Source: Tetracentron sinense
Lineage: Eukaryota; Streptophyta; Magnoliopsida; Trochodendrales; Trochodendraceae
Length of the DNA: 64,000 bases
Assembly (NCBI GenBank): GCA_015143295.1
Contig: CM026559.1
Span: forward strand, 18,056,826 to 18,120,825
Direction of reading: 5' to 3'
Notes under the pieces: generated by a model
Told to the model about the DNA's origin: nothing
Seen by the model: the letters and a program-made list of their open reading frames with translations, nothing else
The model's database searches: none
In this document: piece by piece, positions 35,069-44,308 of the stretch
Position numbering within the stretch: position 1 is the stretch's first letter
How the letters are laid out: every line of letters starts with the position of its first letter
Position numbers and translations under genes: made by a program

Positions 35069-35403
35069 ACCTTCTTTTGGTTACTTTTTGTATAAACTTG
35101 GATTTCCATATGTATATACTTAGAGGTTTGTTAGACTTCCGCTGTGTTTTATAGTTATGTTTCCACGATAATGTCCTCTATTGTATATGCTCTGTGGGGT
35201 TTTGCAGGTTGGTTTGTCAAGCAAGTCATGATTGAGTCGTCCAAGATTCACTCTAACTCCTAGGGTGGGTTTTGGGTCGCGACAGTATACATGTGTTTAT
35301 TTCGCTTCTTAAATTCTCATGTGAGTTGGGAATTGTTAAAATGCTATATGTCATCATGATTTCACGATTGCTATGCACGAGCACATATGTAGATGGAGGA
35401 TAT

Positions 35404-35800
35404 TGTCAAGGAGGTTGGTAGCCCCGGTTAAGGGTGCTAACTCTGGCTCATAAGAAAAGAAATGGTATTGTCAAGGAGGTTGGTAGCCCCGGTTAAGGGT
35501 GCTAACCTCTGGCTCATAAGAAAAGAAATGGTATTGTCAAGGAGGTTGGTAGCCCCGGTTAAGGGTGCTAACCTCTGGCTCATAAGAAAAGAAATGGTAT
35601 TGTCAAGGGGGTTGGTAGCCCAGGGATTATACGGGTGCTAGCCCCTGGCTCATAAGAAAGGTATTGTACTGTCAAGGGGCTTGGTAGCCCAGGGATTATA
35701 CGGGTGCTAACCCCTGGCTCATAAGAAATATATTGTACTGTTAAGGAGGTTGGTAGCCCAGGGATATGCCGGTGCTAACCTCTGGCTCATAAGAAATATT
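35404..35800. repeat. tandem hairpin array, GAGGTT..AACCTC type
   Basis: Six units of about 60 bp. Units 2, 3 and 6 pair GAGGTT with AACCTC; units 4 and 5 have GGGG pairing with CCCC, so the A-T pair is replaced by G-C on both arms. Confidence 0.85.
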
Positions 35801-35979
35801 GAAAGGATAACTCAAAGAGGTTTCGTATGATTCATAGACGTGTTTTGGTTTCATAACAATTATACTTGATAAAATGTTTATGTATGATGTCGTTAGAAAT
35901 TGATTATGAATTGTACTCCTTCTATTACTTGTATATGATGTTGTTCGTTATTACCATTGTTGGTTAGGAGTTTGTACTC

Positions 35980-36000
35980 GCTGAGTATTCCATGCTCAGG
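35980..36000 (+). promoter_or_regulatory. conserved LTR stem-loop, last base changed
   Basis: GCTGAG, 9 nt, CTCAGG; one terminal pair lost. Confidence 0.7.
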
Positions 36001-36009
36001 CGTACTTTC

Positions 36010-36165
36010 ATGTCGGCAGGTACACGAGCTCCTCTTGACATATGTGATCCGGGTCCTTGGATAGAGGAGGACTACGGTGAGGAGGAACCTTATGAGGATC
36101 TGGTAGTCGAGCCTCAGGCTGAGGCTAGAGACTTAGACCACTGGCCCCACGGGGGTGACTATTGA
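36010..36165 (+). CDS. LTR-encoded short frame, MSAG family, 51 aa
   Basis: Product begins MSAGTRAPLDICDPGPWIEE and ends HWPHGGDY. It is full length like the copies in the 12425-22549 element. Compared with 12714-12869: two amino-acid changes (T/A, P/Q), seven silent third-position changes, no gap, while the DNA after the stop has gaps. This is the best single case for protein-level conservation. Confidence 0.55.
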   Translation: MSAGTRAPLDICDPGPWIEEDYGEEEPYEDLVVEPQAEARDLDHWPHGGDY

Positions 36166-37420
36166 GCGAGATAGAGTCGTATTTTGTCTTTTGTATTTGA
36201 TAGGTGGGCCTGTCCACCTTAGACTTAGACATGTTTTGTATATAACTATGTCCACTTGGAATACTATAGTTTGGATCAGTATAATTGTTTGCGCTTCCGC
36301 ATTTACATTTAGCTTCTGCGCTCTGATTATCATTTTTTGTACTGTATTCTCTTGTTAATTACAGGAGGGTTTGGCAGGTACGAAGTATCACACCTAAAGT
36401 ATCCCTTAACTCCTAGGGGGTATTTTGGGGCGTGACACTATCGAACTCATAGCCCATTGCACATCATCTGGGTTTCTAAGACATTTGATTAAGCCATCAG
36501 AAACATTTTCTCATGTAAATTTTTTTGAGAAAAGCCTTTTATAAGTATAATATATTTTAATAAAAATATATTTCAAAATTATTTTGTTTCAAAATTACCT
36601 ATGTAGGATTTAAGCTAAATCGTCTGTCTTACCCAGAACTTGGATAATCTCTCAAATTAATGAGCATGAATTTCTTGTTTGAAATTCATCATGACTCGAA
36701 CAACTTTCTGACTATCCAACTGTCACTGTATCGTAGTCCCTAAGGTAGAGAGTACTTTGGTGGAATCAAAACAGTCAGATTACTGTTCAGTTATAAATGA
36801 ACTCATCAGATCTAAGGATCATTGAAACTATTCAATGTGAATAAGAGACCAACTATCTGATAGTATGTTTATGCAAGAGGTCTCTTATTGTATGCAATCA
36901 GTCAGTGTACATTTAAGCACCCATATGCTGATGTGTAGTCTCCACTACAATAGTTTGAGATAAAATTACATTGAGAACATCTTAGCATTGTGGCAGCCAT
37001 ATAAGTGAAGTGTCCAGCTTCACCTATAGCTATGACTATATAAGGTATAAGGAACTGGAAAGCTATATCTGCCTGTGATAGTCCCATCACATAGCTTTGC
37101 TACAATATATCCTATGGACTTTTATTGATATCTCATATCATATAGATCATCTCATGTGTAATGCCCTAAAATACGCCCTAGGAGTTAGGATACTTTGGCG
37201 ACGTAACTTAACCTTAATCAATCTTGCAAAGAGTATACAAGGCATGCCAAATAGTGATCCAAAAAATTTTCTTTAACATAAATGTAATTCCAAGTGTCAA
37301 CGTAAAACAATGACTAGATAAAATACAATAATCACAAGGGTGCAAATGCTTGAGTTACCCACTCAAGCTCACATGAAAAATCCCCAAAATGAAATCCCAA
37401 AATACATTTCTCTCTCTCTC

Positions 37421-37549
37421 TCATCCCAAACTATGGCCACAGGCCAACCCTAACATCTGGCTAACCATCCGAATAACCTCCTGCTCTCCCTGAGCTGCCT
37501 CAGTACAAGAGACCAGAATCCATATGTTGTATAGTGTACCTGCCGACAT
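37421..37549 (-). pseudogene. frameshifted copy of the MSAG short frame
   Basis: Begins MSAGTLYNIWILVSC. Compared with the others, one base is missing after ACATATG, so everything beyond is out of frame (42 residues in the new frame). It is in the usual place next to the stem-loop (37559-37579). Confidence 0.45.
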
Positions 37550-37558
37550 CAAAGTACG

Positions 37559-37579
37559 GCTGAGCATGGAATACTCAGT
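37559..37579 (-). promoter_or_regulatory. conserved LTR stem-loop
   Basis: Plus-strand reading GCTGAG, 9 nt, CTCAGT; one end pair changed to a possible wobble. Confidence 0.65.
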
Positions 37580-37867
37580 GAGTACAAGCTACTAACTAAC
37601 AAGAGTAATAACATTAATTTGTAGTACAAGATACAGTTCATCCAAAAGATACATAATCAGAGTGCGGAAGCTAAAACGACATAACAACGTCAAGTAAATC
37701 ATGAACATCATATTTTAACTTACGCATTATAAATTCGTATTCAAAAGTAATGACTTATTCTTGAAAATACTTTTTGTGGTTTCCAAAACTTACTTGCCGT
37801 ATTTACAACTTATTCTTGTCTTATTCTTGTATCGTGGGAATCACACATGCCTTGTTTTGTTCCTGTT

Positions 37868-38240
37868 TAGCTAGTACCCGAACTATGAAATGGACGGACA
37901 TACTAGGTTCTTGTTATTCTTGTTTGTCTTGTTTAACTAGTACCCGAACTATGAAATGGACGGACGTACTAGGTTCTTGTTATGCTTGACTAATGCCCGG
38001 ACTATAATGAAACGGAACACATTAGCCTCGTGTCTTGACTTGACTAGTGCCCGGACTATGGTGGAACGGAACACACTAGTATTTTTGCCTACTAAGGCCC
38101 GGACTATGATTGAACGGAACACATTAGTATTTTTGCCTACTAATGCCCGGACTATGATTGAACGGAACACATTAGTATTCTTGCTTGACTTGACTAGTGC
38201 CCGGACTATGGTGGAACGGAACACACTAGTTATTCTTGCT
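37868..38240. repeat. tandem hairpin array, CACTAGT type
   Basis: About eight units of 35-60 bp: ACTAGTGCCCGGACTATGG then GGAACGGAACACACTAGT. ACTAGTG pairs with CACTAGT; other units have CTAATG with CATTAG, so bases changed on both arms. Confidence 0.85.
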
Positions 38241-39284
38241 TGCTTGTCTTGCTTAATTTGTGAGCCAGGTATGACATATCCTAGGGATATGCCCTACCCT
38301 TGAAATTTATCCTTGTTTATTCACATTTCTTATTCGTGTCATTTTCTTATATACATATACTTGAAAAGTCGATTCATGCATGCATGTGTACTTGTGGGTG
38401 TAGTTTGTAAACATAATAATAATAGCATGGAAAAATTGAGGATAATAGATAGCATTTGAACAATTCTAGGCACATGAGAGACTTAAGGAATTTGTAAAGC
38501 ATATCATCATTTTTACAATTCTTGGGGAAATATCCCTATCTCATATCTCATAGATTAGGTTCTTACATTTTACATAAGCATTTAATCAAACATCTTACAT
38601 GCCACGTTTTCTTCATTTTCATTAATTTGTTCTTAGCCGTAGGTTTTTTTCTCATTCATGCATTTTATCAAACACATAGAGCACAACTCATTTCTAACCA
38701 TTTGATTTCCTCTTTTTATGGTTGTAATTTCATCAACATTCAAGTGTATTCATTATGTATACAATACCCTTCCACCATTTCCATCACATAACACCCATCA
38801 TATCCATATGGCATCCATCGCCTTAACCACACATTCCCACATCCATCATTCCTTCTTTTTCTTGATTAAATTTAGGGATTTAATAAAACAAGTCAAGAAA
38901 AGAATGAACTAAAGAAATCTACAAGTATGCTTTTAAAGTAAACCTAGGTTATTACTAAAGTAGTTAGTAGGGTGTACTAACCTTGAATAGGGGAAGAAAC
39001 CCTCGAAAATGTTGAGGAAGAACGCTGCCGAGCTTGGAGAATGTGCTCCTCACGTGCTTGAGCCGTGGATTGAGAAATCCAAGCTTTTGGGATGCTCTAG
39101 GGTTTCTAAACCCTTGATCTTTCTCCACTTGATGCCCTAGGAGAAACCTCTTTTCTCCCCTCTTACTCTCTCTCAAAATATTGCTAAGGGTGTTTGTGAA
39201 CACCCTTGGCTCGAGCCAACCCTTAAAAATAAGGGTGGAGTGGCCAAAAGACCAAAAAACCCCTAATAAAATTTCTGCAAAATG

Positions 39285-39385
39285 CGTAGGACCGATCGAT
39301 GACCGATCTACCGGTAGTGGACCGATCGATCGGTGCTTATGACCGATCTACCGGTAGTGGACCGAGCGATCGGTAGTGATCGGTG
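39285..39385. repeat. GATCGATC palindrome array, short
   Basis: ACCGATCGATCGGT and ACCGATCTACCGGT words, five or six. Confidence 0.75.
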
Positions 39386-40304
39386 CTCTGCAAAAATGCG
39401 CTTTGATATTTTAGCCATAACTTTTGACTCGCTCGTCCGATTTTGATGATTCAACTTGCGTTGGATTCGTCTTTCGAAGAGGAAAAAATTTCATGTTTTG
39501 AAAAATTTTAATTCTTCTTTATTCATAGACCAAAATGCCCCTAAAGCGGACTGGTCTGAAATGGGTTGCGACAGCCCAGATTTTCAACAGTCCCGACTTT
39601 GGAAATTGGACTTTTGACTCAACCTCGACTCAAAATCAGGGAAAGTGATCAGCATGAACCTTGAAGAAGGTTCTATTTTCTTTCTAAAAATTTAATAATC
39701 ACTCAATTCCGAGTAACGATGACTAAACTAGAGCCCTTTAAAGTTGAGGCAAATGCCGAGACATACCTTTTCACCACCTAGAACACCTCGAGTGTTTTCA
39801 CACTCTTTTCCCTTGTGTCCAATACCCTACTCACACCTTATAAATCCTTCTCCATAGGTTTTTAACCCACCTAGGTGATCATTACATTCACGCCCACATG
39901 CATGAGAAGCCCCGACCTCTTTATGCCTCGCGCACTAGCACTATTCACAACACTACTCACCTACAACCCATTAAACACTTAGGGTATTTTATGCTCTCAA
40001 TTTTACCCACTTAGAGTATCTTTATACTCTCTTTTTAAAACTCAAACCATGCACCTAAAACCCTCACTTGGCTAACCATAATATCAAGAACACAATGAGA
40101 GGGCTTAGACCTTTACACACATCATATAAGGGCACTATTCACTAACACTATTCATAGCATAGTGAACTCGGTTCCGGGGTTCTACATCATGATCATGGTT
40201 AATTGCCCATAATGAATACACAATGGATAAAGAAGAAGTCTCTAGTAATCAAATTAATAAGAATCTTACAATCTAAATGACTTTTCTAGGCATCATGTCT
40301 AACA

Positions 40305-40491
40305 CTATGCATGTTTAGGATACTCATTGAACTTAGAAACTACGCATATTAGATCTCTTCTATAAAAATTTATAATCTTTCTCATTTTTCTTAAATTAAT
40401 ATACATGCCTTAACTATATTTCATTTGTCTTGTCACTATCTCATATTTATGTTATACCTTATGATGATCAATTGTCGTGCATACTTGAGTG
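40305..40491. other. short stretch between copia LTR and next LTR
   Basis: AT-rich flank of the copia element; nothing recognised. Confidence 0.4.
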
Positions 40492-41809
40492 TGTTGCCCA
40501 AGGTTTGGACCATAGGGAGGTGAATAGGGTCGATGGCAAACTAAAATTCTTCTTAATTCCTTAAGAGGAATTTCAACTATATAAGTTAAAAGTAATTAGA
40601 AATTTAGCAATTCTACCGAGCAATGCAAAATAATAAATTAAAGAGAAGAGTTAGAGAGATGCAAATACAAGCGACACAAGATATTGTTCATGAGGTTCGG
40701 CAACCTGCCTACGTCCCCGCTTCAAGCTATGCCCGCTAAAGGATTCACCAAGATTTATTCTCAATTGCCAATCTTCTTTCAGGTGAAGATCAAACCTTGC
40801 TAGAGAACAATCCTACCTAAACTTAGTTCACTTTTTGGGTAGTGATCAAATCTTTATAAAGCTTCCGACTTCACAGACAAGTGTCCCATGGAACACTTGA
40901 TTTTACAACCTCTTCGACAAGAGAGAATTTGTACTCAGAAAATGCTCCTTACATGAGCTGATAAATGCCTTGAATACTCACTAGAAATCTCCCAAAGATT
41001 GGAGTTGAAAAGCTTAAGAACTAGGATTTGGGATTTCTAGGTTGAACTCCTTAGATTTGAAAATCAAAGCTTGGAGTGAATGATTTTAGTGATTGGAAGT
41101 GTTGGAGTGCTTTTTTTCATTCATAAATCAATCTTATTTATAGCCCTTTCAAAGATATAGCCGTTGGAGGCATTTTGGAAACTCAAAGAACTGTTAAAAA
41201 CTAGCCGTTAGAGAGTTCAGAAAACTCTGTCCCGCAAGATTTCATCAATGAGATTTAGTGATCATTTTGAATTCGTTGATGAGATTGGAATAGAAATGAA
41301 AACAGTGGCTCTGTGGCTAGATTCGTCGATGAAACAAAATTCACTGTTCAATTTCGTTGACGAGATTACTCTAAATTTTCTGTAATCTCATCTTTAATTA
41401 ACTAATAAGATGGGCATGATTTCCTTAGTCTTATACTTTATCTTCAATAAGATTTTTTTAATCATGTTTTAGGTCCTTAGAAAGATATTTAATGGGTCTT
41501 AAGGTACCTATGGTCAATATATGGTTATGAGGAATTCAATCATCAACCTTTGAGGACTTTTTACAAAAGTCTTAAACTCTTTTTAAACTAAAATATAAAA
41601 CTATAAACCTTCCTTGAGAGTCTTTACTTTTCACTTGATAATGGATCTTCAATTTGGCTTTGTCTTCATGATCAATCTCCATGTCTTCTTGATGATCCGA
41701 CTTGGACTTTGGCTTTTGATATGATCTTTCTCTTCATGACTTGAGCTTGATGTGATCTTTACTATGCTCAACTTGATCCAATTGCTTTCTTTAGCTTGAT
41801 GGAGGTATT
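40492..41809 (+). mobile_element. LTR-like sequence (type TGTTGCCCAAGG), copy 1
   Basis: Starts TGTTGCCCAAGGTTTGGACC and has GAGGTTCGGCAACC at about 40692, as in the copies at 41810 and 59913. It includes repeats of the TTCGTTGATGAGATT kind (41220-41380). The end and TSD were not resolved; the next copy starts directly after. Confidence 0.6.
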
Positions 41810-42100
41810 TGTTGCCCAAGAATTGACCCTAGAGGGGGGTGAATAGGGTCTTGGCAAACTAAAAATTCTATCTTAGTTTCTTTTGCGGAATTTTAAACTA
41901 TGTTAAATGAACAAGAAATAAGATGCTACCAATTCTAAATGATTAAACAGTATAGAATAAGAGAAAAAGTAAAGGAATCAAAAAACACCGAGATTTGTTA
42001 TCGAGGTTCGGCACTCCCGCCTACTCCCCTCTTTAAGCTCTCCGGCTTCAAGGATTGAACTATGATCCACTATCGTACAATCTTCTTCAAGTGAAGATCA
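41810..42100 (+). mobile_element. LTR-like sequence (type TGTTGCCCAAG), copy 2, cut by the next element
   Basis: Starts TGTTGCCCAAGAATTGACC and contains CGAGGTTCGGCACTCCC. It stops at GTGAAGATCA where the copia-like LTR begins; copy 1 continues AACCTTGC at the same point. Confidence 0.65.
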
Positions 42101-44287
42101 TGTTGGACATATATGCCCTCGAAAGCCAATAAGAGACTTTTCTATGTTGATTAGACAAGCATCATATTCACACAACCAACTATAAAGGGTATTTATATTA
42201 ACTACTGTCTCATATGATGATGACATAAAGTTCCATAGGTAACATTGTAGGAAAATCATGCAAAGGTTGCGAGGAGATATGATTTTCCGGTTCCTTGTAA
42301 ACCTAATATTGTTCGAAGCCTCTAGAGTACTGGTTGGGCGCCGTACTTCATCATGGCTTGCACATGTGTAGTTCTATGAGATAGTGTGATGAATCTCATT
42401 CACAGAGAGTGGTAACTCTTGACTAACATGTGAGTATATGTAGCAAGTACATAATACTGAACGGGGTCACTAGTGGATACCCTATGGAATACACTGTCAG
42501 ATTGTATTAGGGTTATCCATTTGACAAATTGTCCTTAGACCTGAGAGGTTAACATCTTCTCAGACATTTGTCTATATGGCTTTGATGCGCAAATCGGCAA
42601 TGTCCAATACACAGGACTAACTCCGGGTACGTTGGGTCATGTACACTATGTTTGGAGAAGTGTGTAAACACTCAATAAGGAATCCACAACTCCTTAATTG
42701 GAGATAATGATATCAAGGTGATACTTGTTGAACTGAATTGTTAAATCCAGTATTGGTGCTTTTCGGTAAAATGGTCTTTATCGAAGTTGATATTTTTAAT
42801 ATGGAAAAGTATATATATAAATATATATGTCAGTTCTTTTCTAATGTTTTCTTCAAAAATGTTTTGGAGGTTCAGTTCAATGAAAAGTAATCATGAGAAA
42901 GAGTTCTATTCATAAGCTAGGGACTAAGACAGTGGAATAGTTCCAATCCCGAAAGCTTACAAGTGATATCGGAATGTGGAAGGATTTATTTGTAAATATA
43001 TTGTGAGATGGTACTTACAAGCAATTCTCTAATTTCTGGAGGTTAATCACATTGTGTTAATGGACATTAATTATGATTGGTGGAAGTCCAGGGACTTAGA
43101 TAACATTCTATGATCCTAATGGAGTTTTAGGAAAGGTGTTTCCTAGTAACAATGCTTCAACCAAAAAGGTGAAGTACTTGGTCCTACAACCGGAAATAGG
43201 AGATCCCTTTAGATCCCACACACAAGGACCTTCTTAAAGTATTTAATTTAATTTATAATTAAATTAATTAATTTATCTAAGTAATCACTATATGGTATAG
43301 TGAAGCTCTAAAAGGTGGAATCACATTAGATGTGAAAAACCAAATGGGTAGGACCCATTGGGAATTATTATAAAAGAATAATTCAAGTGACCAATAGGGG
43401 TTTGGAAACCCTTTGGGCGTGTAGGGTGGGACCCACCTAGGGTGGGACGCCCACTTCAAGGAGGAATAATAATTGTTATTATTTTAATTAGTTTCTAATT
43501 AATTAACACCTTATTGGATAAGGTTAGTTAGTTAGTTAGTTACTAATTAAAGATTCCCTAATTGTTAGGGATTCCATTAGTTAGTTACTAATTCAAGATT
43601 CCTTATTGGATAAGGATAAGATTAGTTACTAATGGATAAGGTTGGTTTCTTTTAAGATTAATCCTAATTGGATTAGGAGAATAATCAATAAAGGAAACTA
43701 TTGAGGAATCCTAATTGGATTAGGATAAGGTTAATGAATTATAATTGGATTACAATTCAAGCAACCAAGAGAGAACTTATATAAAGGATTGGATGCCCAG
43801 CCCTTTAATATACATAATTCTCCAGAATTTTTTCCTCTCTCCCTCTCCTAAAAAACCTCACACCCTCCCCTCTCTCTCCTTGAGGTGTATGGTCACACCC
43901 ATCTCTCTCTTCTTTTTGTCTTCTTGATTGGATCTTGAGGAAAAGCAAGAATTCATCTTGTTCATCAAGAAAGGTTCTTGATCAATAAAGATTGGATCTT
44001 TATTCAAGATTCCTAGAGCTGGAAATTTGGAAGAGCCATTAGCTTCCATTAGAGAAAGCTTTAAAGGAAAAAGAAGGTTCGTGTGAATCGACAGGAGACT
44101 TGACACTTGTGAAGTTTTGCGAGTACTATTCTAACGTGGATTTGACTTAACAATTTCAAAGTCGCAAAGGTGAATGTTATTCTAACCTTTATTGAATAAA
44201 ATCAATTAGAATCTTAGTCAGATCTTGGGATTCGATGTATGCCCCCCAAGAACTGTGTTTCTAAAATTAAAAAGAGGCATACTTTCA
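42101..44287 (+). repeat. 5' LTR of E1, 2187 bp
   Basis: Starts TGTTGGACATATATGCCC and ends GCATACTTTCA. TATA box TATATAAA at 43778-43785. Same length as the E2 LTR at 57321-59507. Confidence 0.9.
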
Positions 44288-44288
44288 T

Positions 44289-44308
44289 TGGTATCAGAGC
44301 CAGGGCTA
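44289..44308 (+). other. primer-binding site of E1, initiator tRNA-Met type
   Basis: TGGTATCAGAGCCAGGGCT, one base after the LTR. Confidence 0.9.

Larger units (their letters stand above)
33024..35284 (+). mobile_element. gypsy solo LTR nested in a related solo LTR (TSD GTATA)
   Basis: Starts TGTAGCACCCCGGAC and ends GGGTTTTGGGTCGCGACA; GTATA at 33019-33023 and 35285-35289. 2261 bp. Palindrome array 33236-33420, hairpin array 34425-34590 of a quite different sequence, stem-loop 34841-34861 and MSAG frame 34872-34991. Confidence 0.93.
31922..36437 (+). mobile_element. gypsy solo LTR in the copia LTR (TSD CTATC), with a nested LTR
   Basis: Starts TGTAGCACCCCGGAC and ends GGGGCGTGACA; CTATC at 31917-31921 and 36438-36442. 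Own length about 2250 bp after removing 33024-35284. It contains the palindrome array (32130-32330), the hairpin array (35404-35800), the stem-loop and a full-length MSAG frame. Confidence 0.92.
37157..40186 (-). mobile_element. gypsy solo LTR in the copia LTR (TSD TCATG), longer variant
   Basis: On the minus strand it starts TGTAGAACCCCGGAAC (ending at 40186) and ends GGCATTACA (37157). TCATG at 37152-37156 and 40187-40191. At 3030 bp it is about 600 bp longer than relatives, mostly in the first part. It contains a short palindrome array (39290-39380), a hairpin array (37868-38240), the stem-loop and a frameshifted MSAG frame. Confidence 0.9.
30551..40304 (-). mobile_element. copia 5' LTR split by three gypsy solo LTRs
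   Basis: On the minus strand it starts TGTTAGACATGATGCC (ending at 40304) and ends GGATTCCCTTCA (30551). Removing the insertions with one TSD copy each leaves about 2198 bp. TATA-like CCTATAAATATATCAC on the minus strand lies at about 31003-31020. Contains poly-G (about 30985-31001) and a second G-rich run near 31247-31262. No partner LTR is in the window. Confidence 0.75.

Noticed and set aside
35404..35800. Regular repeats with spacers that recall a CRISPR array
   Set aside because: Plant nuclear DNA, spacers are parts of the repeat unit, and the repeats lie inside an LTR.
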